A stretch of DNA of 37,986 bases from positions 1-37,986 of the IMG/VR virus record IMGVR_UViG_3300027861_000081; one strand, given 5' to 3'. The notes beneath the pieces are model-generated. The model made no database searches, was not told the DNA's origin, and worked only from the letters and a program-made list of their open reading frames with translations. The DNA is from a virus. Shown piece by piece: positions 17,301-24,888 of the stretch. Position 1 is the stretch's first letter. Each line of letters begins with the position of its first letter. The translations under genes and the position numbers were made by a program.

Positions 17301-20167
17301 TAGAAAAGGTATTAACGGATGACAATAAAACGTTGTCAAGCTCTAATCCCGCAATATTTGAAACAGAACCTCGTGAAGCTGTTGATTTAGATATATATTA
17401 CGAAGCAAGCGATGCAAAACCTATTGCTGAATTTAACAACTCATTAACTATAGATTATCATAATGTTTTTGCTTTTGGAAATGGGGTTGAATCTAATAGA
17501 ATAAGAGATGACTTCAATGCTGTTACTATTGATAAAGGTGTTAAAGCTTCTTCTATAGTTGATGGTCCATACTCGGAAGAGCGCAGAGGGAGTGGATTTA
17601 TATTTTCACAAATATATAATTCAACATCAGGGATAAATAGATTAAATCAATTTATACAAGCCGAGCCAATAACAAAGGATATAAATCCTATATACGGCAC
17701 AATACAAAAACTACACGCAAGAGATACCGATCTTATATCTTTATGTGAAGATAAATGCTTACGTATATTAGCGAATAAAGATGCTTTATTTAATGCGGAT
17801 GGCAACTCAAACATTACATCAAACACCAATGTTTTAGGTCAAGCCGTGCCTTACGCCGGGGAATATGGAATATCTAAAAACCCGGAGTCTTTTGCGGATT
17901 ATGCTTTTAGAACATATTTTTCTGATAAAAATAGAGGGGCAGTTATAAGATTATCAAAAGACGGTATAACTGTTATATCGGACAACGGCATGAGTGACTT
18001 TTTTGCTGACAACTTAAGAACCTCAAATAAAATAATTGGTACCTACGACGAAGACAAAGGAATATATAATATTACTTTAAATAAATTGTCCTCTGATTGG
18101 CAAGAACAATTAAGCGCTGGGCAAGATTATAATTTAACTGCAGAATGTGATTCTCCAAGTGCCGCCACTGGTTTGGTGTCACAAACAACTGTGTCGTTTA
18201 AAGAAGAAGTTTCCGGTTGGACAAGTAGAAAAAGCTTTATTCCAGAAAGCGCTATATCTTTAAACAATATATATTATGCATTTAAAGATGGTTTAATATG
18301 GGAGCATAACGCATCGGCTGTATATAATAATTTTTATGGCACACAATATAATAGTTCTTTTAATGTATTAATTAATGAGCTGCCACAAATTGTAAAAGGA
18401 TATAGTGCCTTAAACTACACTGGGACAGAGTCTAGAGAATTAGAGTATTTGTATAATAATAAATGGTATTCTTTAGCTGAAGTTAATGCAAATCAAATCG
18501 TACCAATAGCAGTTCAAACAAAACGTGAGGGATGGTTGGTTAATTATATAAGAACAAATCTTGAGGCTGGCGAAATTAAAGAATTTGAAAACAAAGAAGG
18601 CAAATATTTTAATTATATAAAAGCATTAGAAGTTTGTAAAACTGGAGAGGGCATAGGTTCGCCTGAAACAGTTGTTCCAGACCCACAAAATTATATTTTA
18701 ACAATCACGATAGATGAAGCATGTAGCTCTGAAGGAGGCGTAACACCTGATACATTTACGGAAAATTTATGGTATTTATGGAGTAAAGAAGCTGTCGCTA
18801 CAACCAATATTTCTAATTTTGTTAGTAATGATGAGGTTATCTGCGCTTTAGATAATTTTTATATTTCTGTAAATGGAGACTATAGTGATATTGCACTAAA
18901 CGGACAGATATTTAAATATTTAGGGACGGATGGGTTTGTTGTCGGAACTCAATTATATAATAATTCTGACCTAACACCCGTAACAGGACCTTTAGCTTAT
19001 GTCACTGGCCCAATCCCTAATATTCATCCAAATTTGGACCCCGATAATCCTACGCCCACCCCTAATACTTACAATGTTGTATTAATAGACGCGTCCGGTG
19101 TAATTAGTTCTATAACGCAGTATAATACAGTGCCCGATTGTAATGCTGTTGACCCATATGTTCCGGTAGAAGGCCAAAACGCTAGATTTATAGCGCGTAA
19201 ACCAACCGCTCCATATTTTGGTTTATTTGATGAAACTTTAGCCGAAGTGACTTCTCCTTATGTATTTGCTGATGTACCTGGTGGTGGTATAGGGGCGGCA
19301 GCGGTGGCTCAAGTAAGTGATAACTATACTTATATGCTGGTAGCCGGAGTAGGCACTCGCGAACCAGTTTATTTATCGACTAACAACGGCGAAAACTGGC
19401 AGAGCTTAGGCTTTTCAGCGTATGTAGGTGAGACGCACATGTCTAAGTCTGGCCAAACTATGGTGATTGAAACTAGCGACTTAACAGTTAAAGTTTCAAA
19501 TAATTTTGGAAACAGCTTTACAACTATTAACTTAAATGATATAATTACGCTAGGGACAAGCGTCACACTTATAACTAGAACAGCGCTGTCCTCGGGCGGA
19601 GCAACTATAATAATAACCGTACGGGTTAATGGCCTTTACCCTAATAATCCATTTCGTATATTAAAAAGTACTAATTACGGGGCTAGTTTTAGCGACATAA
19701 CTGATAATGTTGGTTTTCCTTTTACGGGAGCTAATAGCTCTGTAGACATTCAGGACAATTTAGTATCGGGGGATGGTAAGTATGAAATATACTTTAATTT
19801 AAGAGGGGTTTCTAGATATTCTGATGATTACGGTCAGACGTTTGTTGATAAAGCCTACCCACAAAGTGATTGGAATGAGAGGGGCAAAATAAACGAAACT
19901 GGGCAGTATTTTATGCTATCCAGTAGTGCATTGCCAGCCGTTTATTCAACTGATTTCGGGGTTTCTACATCTTTAAGCAGCATCCCAGGTGCTACCCAAT
20001 TTGATTCAGGGGTAAGCAATTCAGGCAAGTTTTCTTTCACTACAGGTTCTAACACATTCCCTAATTATGATATTAAGTTTAGTAATGATTTTTTTAACAC
20101 ATTTATTAGTGTCAATTATAATACTGCAAACGTACAAACACCTTTCATATTAATAGACGTAAGTTAA
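14333..20167 (+). CDS. Giant tail hub/nozzle protein with C-terminal Asp-box propeller
   Basis: This is a 1944-residue, beta-rich protein directly after the connector genes. The N-terminus (GRMNKDLDERLVPNGEYRDA, then LNLDLANSDNGNIGSLQNI) is the typical start of the large tail-stabilisation or nozzle/muzzle proteins that close the tail of P22-like and crAss-like short-tailed phages. The body is strand-rich with many Asn, Ser, Tyr and Asp. From about residue 1640 to the end, Asp-box motifs repeat: STNNGENW (1682), SNNFGNSF, STNYGASF, SDDYGQTF (~1830), STDFG and SNDFFNTF. Asp boxes mark sialidase-type beta-propellers, usually carbohydrate-binding or hydrolysing. No sialidase Arg triad could be assigned, so glycan binding is more likely than cleavage. 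The fusion suggests hub and receptor-binding roles in one chain. Confidence 0.75.
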   Translation: MPEIVHVFQSGRMNKDLDERLVPNGEYRDALNLDLANSDNGNIGSLQNIQGTIQLRGKEGTGATWTGNFIDAMSNPVCIGSYRDDINERVYWFIASDNISAIAEYDQVANTISPILVDTQNILKFNEQYLITAINIIDKLLFWTDDQTEPKKINIEKFKTGSTDFTTHTKIPLYNQTSETYSTTLTGQPDFIEEDVTVIKKSPLTAPLLDMAASKFGNDIPGTGVTPVTTAYTVTGLENFTYVPDQVTAPGDTESMPPHGVYDDNIATDPTYYQNSNLPSTYGNGIDITVSSSVQGVWVPGVDDIIILKGSRANENNEAFNYEIRALVIGVSDVTVKIKILSISADILIFTTPIVWEATLEESEPLFEYVFPRFAYRWKYIDNEYSVLSPFTEVAFIGTEFEYVSTDGYNSGMSNNIRKLVINGLTWGSQEVVELDILYKASNSQAVYTVETIKRIDYTNLNGSLNNSFQITSEIFGSVIQANQLLRPWDNVPRQAKGQEIIGNRIVYANYLQNYNVPTIAINARPFSQPHPNEDSDNNTNDAQKSIKSIRQYQTGIVFKDKFGRETPVVTDKTAGLEFPIGTSGSINKIQINPTGSAPSWATHYKVFIKDISNEYYNLALDRYYQAEDGNVWISFPSSERNKVTEDSYLILKKQHATPQAVNNLFKYKILSIANEAPTFITRRNKSVARATVEILGSSQPQRDAVFFKFDGPSADSNPNFAQGFTSNSSLRISTGSNSTDTYKIQSGGPTGVGDTYSVQLDEPLGNEAFFLNDLGEGDEITIVLFEEEDKILPEYSGRFFVKINRDFGFEQNVIDTFPLISTDYGIKDSFGILPFKNQGNGDGGQFVVWRDFGNTSGSSSRRRQAGNTSPWMYPGEGGDNTKLIIIMQSIPRDQASDPAQMLGGVLDPLNKIGTILRFADADGNVGAIYTIKETVRSFDRRGMSSSNSNYTNATNGRLEWEITLEEPYEDQAIFTGRTGTNPISEIQILEKVLTDDNKTLSSSNPAIFETEPREAVDLDIYYEASDAKPIAEFNNSLTIDYHNVFAFGNGVESNRIRDDFNAVTIDKGVKASSIVDGPYSEERRGSGFIFSQIYNSTSGINRLNQFIQAEPITKDINPIYGTIQKLHARDTDLISLCEDKCLRILANKDALFNADGNSNITSNTNVLGQAVPYAGEYGISKNPESFADYAFRTYFSDKNRGAVIRLSKDGITVISDNGMSDFFADNLRTSNKIIGTYDEDKGIYNITLNKLSSDWQEQLSAGQDYNLTAECDSPSAATGLVSQTTVSFKEEVSGWTSRKSFIPESAISLNNIYYAFKDGLIWEHNASAVYNNFYGTQYNSSFNVLINELPQIVKGYSALNYTGTESRELEYLYNNKWYSLAEVNANQIVPIAVQTKREGWLVNYIRTNLEAGEIKEFENKEGKYFNYIKALEVCKTGEGIGSPETVVPDPQNYILTITIDEACSSEGGVTPDTFTENLWYLWSKEAVATTNISNFVSNDEVICALDNFYISVNGDYSDIALNGQIFKYLGTDGFVVGTQLYNNSDLTPVTGPLAYVTGPIPNIHPNLDPDNPTPTPNTYNVVLIDASGVISSITQYNTVPDCNAVDPYVPVEGQNARFIARKPTAPYFGLFDETLAEVTSPYVFADVPGGGIGAAAVAQVSDNYTYMLVAGVGTREPVYLSTNNGENWQSLGFSAYVGETHMSKSGQTMVIETSDLTVKVSNNFGNSFTTINLNDIITLGTSVTLITRTALSSGGATIIITVRVNGLYPNNPFRILKSTNYGASFSDITDNVGFPFTGANSSVDIQDNLVSGDGKYEIYFNLRGVSRYSDDYGQTFVDKAYPQSDWNERGKINETGQYFMLSSSALPAVYSTDFGVSTSLSSIPGATQFDSGVSNSGKFSFTTGSNTFPNYDIKFSNDFFNTFISVNYNTANVQTPFILIDVS

Positions 20168-20178
20168 AATAAATAAAT

Positions 20179-22485
20179 ATGCCAAGTTTTAATAATTATA
20201 CATTTTCAGACGTTACATATACAATAGCAGAAGGCGATTTAATTACAACCGGAACCGGAGGGGTGGCGGTTATAACTATATCACCTATTAGCGGGTATAC
20301 TTTAGATGTGGCTGATTTTTCATTAGCCCCAGGTTTTTCTAATAGCTATGTAAATTCTGTGGTGTTTTCGCAAGACGGCAGTAATGTTAGGGTAACTGTT
20401 AACCTTACAGCGGGCACGGTAATGCCATCATCTAATCTTTCAATACCTTTATGTATTTTAGGGTCTGGTGAAGTAGATCTTGTTACAATAGCTGGCAAAT
20501 ATAGCAGTGTAGTTGGTAGTAACGTAACGCCAACGAGCGAAACAAATATTGTATATAGCAATTCAGGAAGTGTTGGTGAATCTGAGCTTTTGTTTTCTAA
20601 AACATATACAGCAGACAGCGGGTATTATTTTGATATTATACCAACAGCGCAGATATTAGCTGGTAATCAGTCTAACTATAACATAGTACAAACACCTACA
20701 TACGATATTAGCGGACAATTAACCGCATTGCAATTTGATGTAAATTATATTTACCCAAACAATGATACTAGCGGTAATGAAATAAAGTTTACAGCGCAAG
20801 CAAAAGAAATATACGTACCTGTACAAGAAATTACAAGATGGAATATATTAAATTCCGTTATACCTGTATTAGGCGAAAATAGAACATTATATGTATGGGG
20901 AGAAGCAGGAGCGACGTACTCTATAACGCTTTCAGATGGAACTACAGTTCAGAATATAGCTACTAATATAACTATTGGCAGCAATGGTCTAGATCAATAT
21001 TTAGTTACATTTGGTCCTAATGCTTTAAATAACAATGTTACGTGGACTTTTACAATTTCAGGTGATATAAGCGGCACATTACCTACAACCATAACACTAA
21101 CTCAAGCCGAGCAAATAGAGGGTACGTTTTTACCAAAAGCATCATCTGTATTTAGCGGGGGATTTAGTGTAGTTAATAATGGGGATTATTTAGCTACGCC
21201 AGTCGAGGGTACTTCCGAGGCAACGGTATCAATAGAGTGGTTAATAACCTCTACGGATGGAAATGTTATCACTATTTCAGAACCACCAGTAAGCCAAATA
21301 GAATGGGATAATCAAGGCGGTCCTACTCAGCAAGTCATAAGCGCCGCCGCAGGGACGGCTACATTAACATCAACAACTGGCTTAGTTGCCGGCATGCGAT
21401 TTAATGCTGACGGTAGCGTAAGCGCTCCTTTAGACTATGAAATCGTTTCTGTCGATTCACCAACTCAAATAACATATACACCTACAGATTTAGTAATAGT
21501 AGAAATACCCGGTGAAACCATTGGTATAGGGTTTACAGATGCTAACGGCTTTTTGTTCGACACAAGTAACCTCGTTACTGCATTTGCAAACGACGAAAGA
21601 ACAGCTGTTACAATATCTGGTGATATAAATGTAGAAATATTTGGAGATGAAGACACTAGCTTCTATCTTGATTTAGAACAAGTATTAGACGTGTTGCCTA
21701 TTGTAGAATGCGGTAGCTTACAAGTTTCCGGCGGTCAAGGTATAACGGAATATTCTATACCTCTTTCCCCATCTGGTGGATTATTAACATTTTTAACTTT
21801 TGCAGATGGCGTAGTTGACAAGTTTGAAATTATCCATGGAGATCAAAGCGGTGTTAAAGTTGCCACGTCTTCTATGATTGCAAGCAACAACGCAGGCCCA
21901 TTTGATAATACCTTTTCAACGCCTCCTACTAATATAATACCAACAACAGCGCAGGCTCAAGCAACCGATCAATTTATAGGTACTGATGTAGGCACCCCTC
22001 CAACAAGACAAACCGAATTTAATGTTGATACAGGGTATGAAATAACAAGTATGACTCCAGGTGGAATTGGTACTACAACATATCAACAAGTTCTTTGGTG
22101 GAAATACAGTGCTGCCGATTATGATGCAAACTCTATGGCAATATTGCGTATAACGGGGTCTGGTATCGGCACTTCATGGACTGTTCTTAGAGAATGTTGT
22201 CCAAGCGGTAATTGTACGCTAACACCGTTTGTGCCAAGTGCTTTTGATATGACTGCATCAAATACTTCCGCTGCTAACGCTTGCGCAGATGTGACATATA
22301 CGAACACTGTTTATACATCAAATGATAATTTTACTTTCGGCGGAATTGTATATACTGATGTTGCACTAGCAACGCCCTTCGTGGGAGATAGTGGCTATTA
22401 TCGTATAGATAGAGGATCAAGCACCATTGCTGCACAAATAAACTCAAACGGTGAAATAATACAACCAATAACATTATGTTCATAA
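20179..22485 (+). CDS. Tail fibre/decoration protein with Ig-like repeats
   Basis: This 768-residue protein is dominated by Ser, Thr, Gly, Ile and Val in alternating strands. Residues 1-500 look like several Ig-like or other beta-sandwich modules (ITISPISGYTLDVADFSLAP, TWTFTISGDISGTLPTTITL, SVEWLIT-type strands). Residues 511-674 duplicate the 176-residue protein at 2532. A final module of about 90 residues (NCTLTPFVPSAFDMTASNTS, VYTSNDNFTFGGIVYTDVAL, ending AAQINSNGEIIQPITLCS) resembles a C-terminal domain found on other Bacteroidota phage fibres. There is no signal peptide or membrane segment. Placement between the hub and a small decoration protein points to a peripheral fibre or head-decorating role. 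Receptor specificity cannot be read from sequence. Confidence 0.75.
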   Translation: MPSFNNYTFSDVTYTIAEGDLITTGTGGVAVITISPISGYTLDVADFSLAPGFSNSYVNSVVFSQDGSNVRVTVNLTAGTVMPSSNLSIPLCILGSGEVDLVTIAGKYSSVVGSNVTPTSETNIVYSNSGSVGESELLFSKTYTADSGYYFDIIPTAQILAGNQSNYNIVQTPTYDISGQLTALQFDVNYIYPNNDTSGNEIKFTAQAKEIYVPVQEITRWNILNSVIPVLGENRTLYVWGEAGATYSITLSDGTTVQNIATNITIGSNGLDQYLVTFGPNALNNNVTWTFTISGDISGTLPTTITLTQAEQIEGTFLPKASSVFSGGFSVVNNGDYLATPVEGTSEATVSIEWLITSTDGNVITISEPPVSQIEWDNQGGPTQQVISAAAGTATLTSTTGLVAGMRFNADGSVSAPLDYEIVSVDSPTQITYTPTDLVIVEIPGETIGIGFTDANGFLFDTSNLVTAFANDERTAVTISGDINVEIFGDEDTSFYLDLEQVLDVLPIVECGSLQVSGGQGITEYSIPLSPSGGLLTFLTFADGVVDKFEIIHGDQSGVKVATSSMIASNNAGPFDNTFSTPPTNIIPTTAQAQATDQFIGTDVGTPPTRQTEFNVDTGYEITSMTPGGIGTTTYQQVLWWKYSAADYDANSMAILRITGSGIGTSWTVLRECCPSGNCTLTPFVPSAFDMTASNTSAANACADVTYTNTVYTSNDNFTFGGIVYTDVALATPFVGDSGYYRIDRGSSTIAAQINSNGEIIQPITLCS
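21709..22200 (+). repeat. Internal copy of the domain encoded at 2595-3059
   Basis: Residues 511-674 of the fibre protein correspond block by block to the stand-alone protein encoded at 2532-3062. Conserved elements include IPL-PSGG, EIIHG, NAGPFDNT, ATDQFIG, PTR and YQQ--WW-Y. This copy carries a short Gly/Thr insertion (TPGGIGTTT) before YQQ. The nucleotide sequences have diverged, so the duplication is old or came from a related phage. Confidence 0.8.
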
Positions 22486-22486
22486 T

Positions 22487-22822
22487 ATGGCTAATATAAC
22501 TTTACAATTCAATAATTCATTACCTGAAGGCATACAACCAACTGACATTGCTTGGTATTTAGATATATCCGCAGGTAAAGAAATAAAAATGGGCCCTATA
22601 ACATCTATAACACAGGGCCCTCCGACTTGGACTATTGTCGTTAATGCAAGCGCAGGCGTTGAGCCACCCGATACTTCTGATTTTGTTTTTTACCAAAAAA
22701 ATCCAATAACTTACGTTGGATCACTGAAAGGGTATTATGCAGAAGCCCAATTTGTAAACAACGCTACTGACTATGCCGAATTATATTCTGTTGGTGCAGA
22801 GATATTTGAGAGCAGCAAATAA
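22487..22822 (+). CDS. Small virion structural protein (111 aa)
   Basis: The protein begins MANITLQFNNSLPEGIQPTD, then IAWYLDISAGKEI, and ends KGYYAEAQFVNNATDYAELY then SVGAEIFESSK. I recognise the GYYAE--FVNN---AELY-VGAE-F-SSK ending from many marine phage structural proteins, including those of cyanophages, where it is described only as a virion or hypothetical protein. It is probably a small beta-sandwich. It starts one base after the stop of the fibre gene, suggesting they act together on the virion. Its stop lies within the 13-base repeat also found after the fibre-domain gene at 3062. Confidence 0.78.
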   Translation: MANITLQFNNSLPEGIQPTDIAWYLDISAGKEIKMGPITSITQGPPTWTIVVNASAGVEPPDTSDFVFYQKNPITYVGSLKGYYAEAQFVNNATDYAELYSVGAEIFESSK

Positions 22823-22830
22823 TACGTAAT
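22818..22830 (+). repeat. 13-base repeat AATAATACGTAAT, copy 2
   Basis: This is identical to 3058-3070 and again overlaps the TAA stop of a small structural gene, followed by an A/T-rich leader and the next ATG. It contains TACGTA. It may be a regulatory or RNA-processing signal, or a chance match in AT-rich DNA. Confidence 0.45.
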
Positions 22831-22854
22831 AATAAATTATAAAAAGTTAATAAA

Positions 22855-23451
22855 ATGGTAGGACAAGTAATTGGCGGCCTCACTAGTATAGCTAGTGGAA
22901 TGATTGGCAGCGGAAAAAGAAAACGAGAGCAAAGAGCTGCTCAGGCGGAATACAATCGTAGAAAGGCGAGCTTTGAAAATTTAGATACTTCTAATGTATA
23001 TGCTAATATGCAAAATACTATGGAAGATTTAACTGTTAATCAAGAACAGGCCCAATTCCAAGCTGAACAGTCGCAGCAAGGCTTATCTAATATAATGGGG
23101 TCTATGCAAGGTGCGGCTGGCGGATCTGGAATTGCAGCTTTAGCCCAATCATTGGCGGGCCAACAGCAGCAACAAGTTAGGCAAGCTTCTATGGATATTG
23201 GCCGGCAAGAACAAGCTAACCAAATGGCTGAAAGACAACAAGCTGGTAACCTACAATTATATGAGGCTAAAGGCGAGCTACAATCACGTGAGGCTGAAAA
23301 AGAAAAAACCGAAACATTATTGGGTATGTCTCAACAAAGATTAGGCGCCGCAAATGCAGCAAGACAACAAGCTACTAACGCTATTGTCGGAGGAGTCGGG
23401 AGCATAGCTTCAGCGGGGGCTAGTTTTATACCGGGAATGAGGCAGGAATGA
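22855..23451 (+). CDS. Internal virion/ejection protein candidate (gp14-like organisation)
   Basis: This 198-residue protein has hydrophobic Gly/Ala/Ile segments at both ends (VIGGLTSIASGMIGSG near the start and AIVGGVGSIASAGASFIPG near the end). Between them is a long Gln/Ala/Arg/Glu-rich helical middle (QAQFQAEQSQQGLSNIMGSM, AGQQQQQVRQASMDIGRQEQ). The small GxxG-type ends plus amphipathic Gln-rich middle are the usual look of podovirus internal proteins such as T7 gp14, which leave the capsid and insert into the outer membrane during DNA ejection. It precedes two further putative internal proteins. There is no sequence-level homology that I can claim, so this is an architectural inference. 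Confidence 0.7.
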   Translation: MVGQVIGGLTSIASGMIGSGKRKREQRAAQAEYNRRKASFENLDTSNVYANMQNTMEDLTVNQEQAQFQAEQSQQGLSNIMGSMQGAAGGSGIAALAQSLAGQQQQQVRQASMDIGRQEQANQMAERQQAGNLQLYEAKGELQSREAEKEKTETLLGMSQQRLGAANAARQQATNAIVGGVGSIASAGASFIPGMRQE

Positions 23452-23465
23452 TCAAAATATAAATT

Positions 23466-24884
23466 ATGAGTCAACAATTAATTAAAGGGGAAGCTTTTGC
23501 AAGGCAATCCGCACAACCCACTTGGAACAAAGCTTTTCAAGAAAGTTTTAGTGCAGGCATGCAAAATATTGCTAAAATAAATGCTATTAAAAAAGCTGAA
23601 AAAACCGCCGCTTCTAATAAAGTTGCTAACTATATAAATCAATTAAATTCAGATATTGATTTAACACAACTAACAGGCCCTCAGCAAAATTCGGTTACTA
23701 ACTTTTTAGTTCGGGAGCGTGACAAATATGCTCAAGCCGCATCGCGTATAGCAAAAATTGATGACCCATCATCTAAAGAGTATTTAGATCTTAGAGACCA
23801 AATGAATGGTGTACAAAGATCATTTGCTAATTTAGCTAGCCAGCTTAATAAGTATAAAGAGGATAAAATTTCTTATTTAAAAGATTTTGATGATAAAAGA
23901 ATTTCTGACGGTAATGATATAGGTTCATTAAAAGAGGCCTCTAAAATTTATACTGATGAGGGATCAATGGGTATTGGCCCCGGCGGACAAGTTACTTTTT
24001 GGAATGAAAACAATTTAACTTATGAAAATTATGCTACTATTCAAAAGCCCTTCTTAAAAGATTTTAAAGCTGCAGATAATATATTACAACTTAATGAATC
24101 TATATATAGTGCGGGACATGCTTTGTCGGGGGCTAGAGAAGATATGATACGCAATAAGTTAAAAAACATGATTAACTCCGGTGGCAGAGATACTTTGCTA
24201 TCATTGGCTTCTGATGATTTTTTAATTGAAGGAGGTTTAAATTTACAAGATCCATCTTTATTTGAGCCAGAAAATCAAGATATGCTTAGTGATATGGTTT
24301 TAAATAGTTATATGGATGCGTTGACAAAAACCGCAATACAAGGAGCTAATGATAAAAGACCTGAGCAAGGTATGGGCAAAGGTGGATTTAGCGGCGCTTT
24401 AAAAGATGAAATTGCAACATCTGAGCCTGTAATAAATAATGCTCTTAACTTTTCTATGCTTAGTCAAAATGTACCCGCTGGCCAGCGCGAGCAAAAAACT
24501 CAGTTTCTTGTTAACGAAATTAATAAAATAGATACAGCCTCACAAGCTAAATACATGACTCGTGGTGAACTTTATAATCAATACCTTAATGTAAACAATC
24601 TTGATGATAATAAAGAGGATAGGGATAACTTTAAAAAGGAATTTGGTATGTCTCAAATATATTCTTATAATCCACGATCTTTGTCATTATCTCAAGTTAA
24701 AGGAATACCTGTAAATACAGATAACCCTAAAGAGTTGTATAAGTTTTATTTAGATAATCTTAAATTAAGTGCTAAGGCAAGGAACTATTTTTACGGTAAT
24801 TACGATAACTACATGCGGAATTCCACCACCACACCTACTTCTACAAATTCCTCTACAGGCGGAGGTTCACTAGATAATCTTTAA
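23466..24884 (+). CDS. Internal virion (cargo) protein candidate
   Basis: This 472-residue, mostly helical and polar protein begins MSQQLIKGEAFARQSAQPTW, then NKAFQESFSAGMQNIAKINA, a start I have seen on proteins between the gp14-like and giant internal proteins of related phages. Residues 30-150 form long amphipathic helices with many Lys, Asn and Gln. The C-terminal ~20 residues are Ser/Thr/Gly/Asn-rich and disordered. There is no membrane segment and no catalytic motif. It ends 4 bases before the 2446-residue gene, so the two are probably co-translated and may assemble into the same ejected complex. Function is inferred from context. Confidence 0.68.
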   Translation: MSQQLIKGEAFARQSAQPTWNKAFQESFSAGMQNIAKINAIKKAEKTAASNKVANYINQLNSDIDLTQLTGPQQNSVTNFLVRERDKYAQAASRIAKIDDPSSKEYLDLRDQMNGVQRSFANLASQLNKYKEDKISYLKDFDDKRISDGNDIGSLKEASKIYTDEGSMGIGPGGQVTFWNENNLTYENYATIQKPFLKDFKAADNILQLNESIYSAGHALSGAREDMIRNKLKNMINSGGRDTLLSLASDDFLIEGGLNLQDPSLFEPENQDMLSDMVLNSYMDALTKTAIQGANDKRPEQGMGKGGFSGALKDEIATSEPVINNALNFSMLSQNVPAGQREQKTQFLVNEINKIDTASQAKYMTRGELYNQYLNVNNLDDNKEDRDNFKKEFGMSQIYSYNPRSLSLSQVKGIPVNTDNPKELYKFYLDNLKLSAKARNYFYGNYDNYMRNSTTTPTSTNSSTGGGSLDNL

Positions 24885-24888
24885 TTAA

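Noticed and set aside
17800-17825. CATTACA inside the hub gene as another TGTAATG hairpin
   Set aside because: The flanking bases are not complementary and it lies in coding sequence, as does TGTAATG near 19139.
19253-20164. Active sialidase at the hub C-terminus
   Set aside because: Asp boxes are present, but I could not find the Arg triad and nucleophilic Tyr/Glu pair, so only a propeller fold is proposed.
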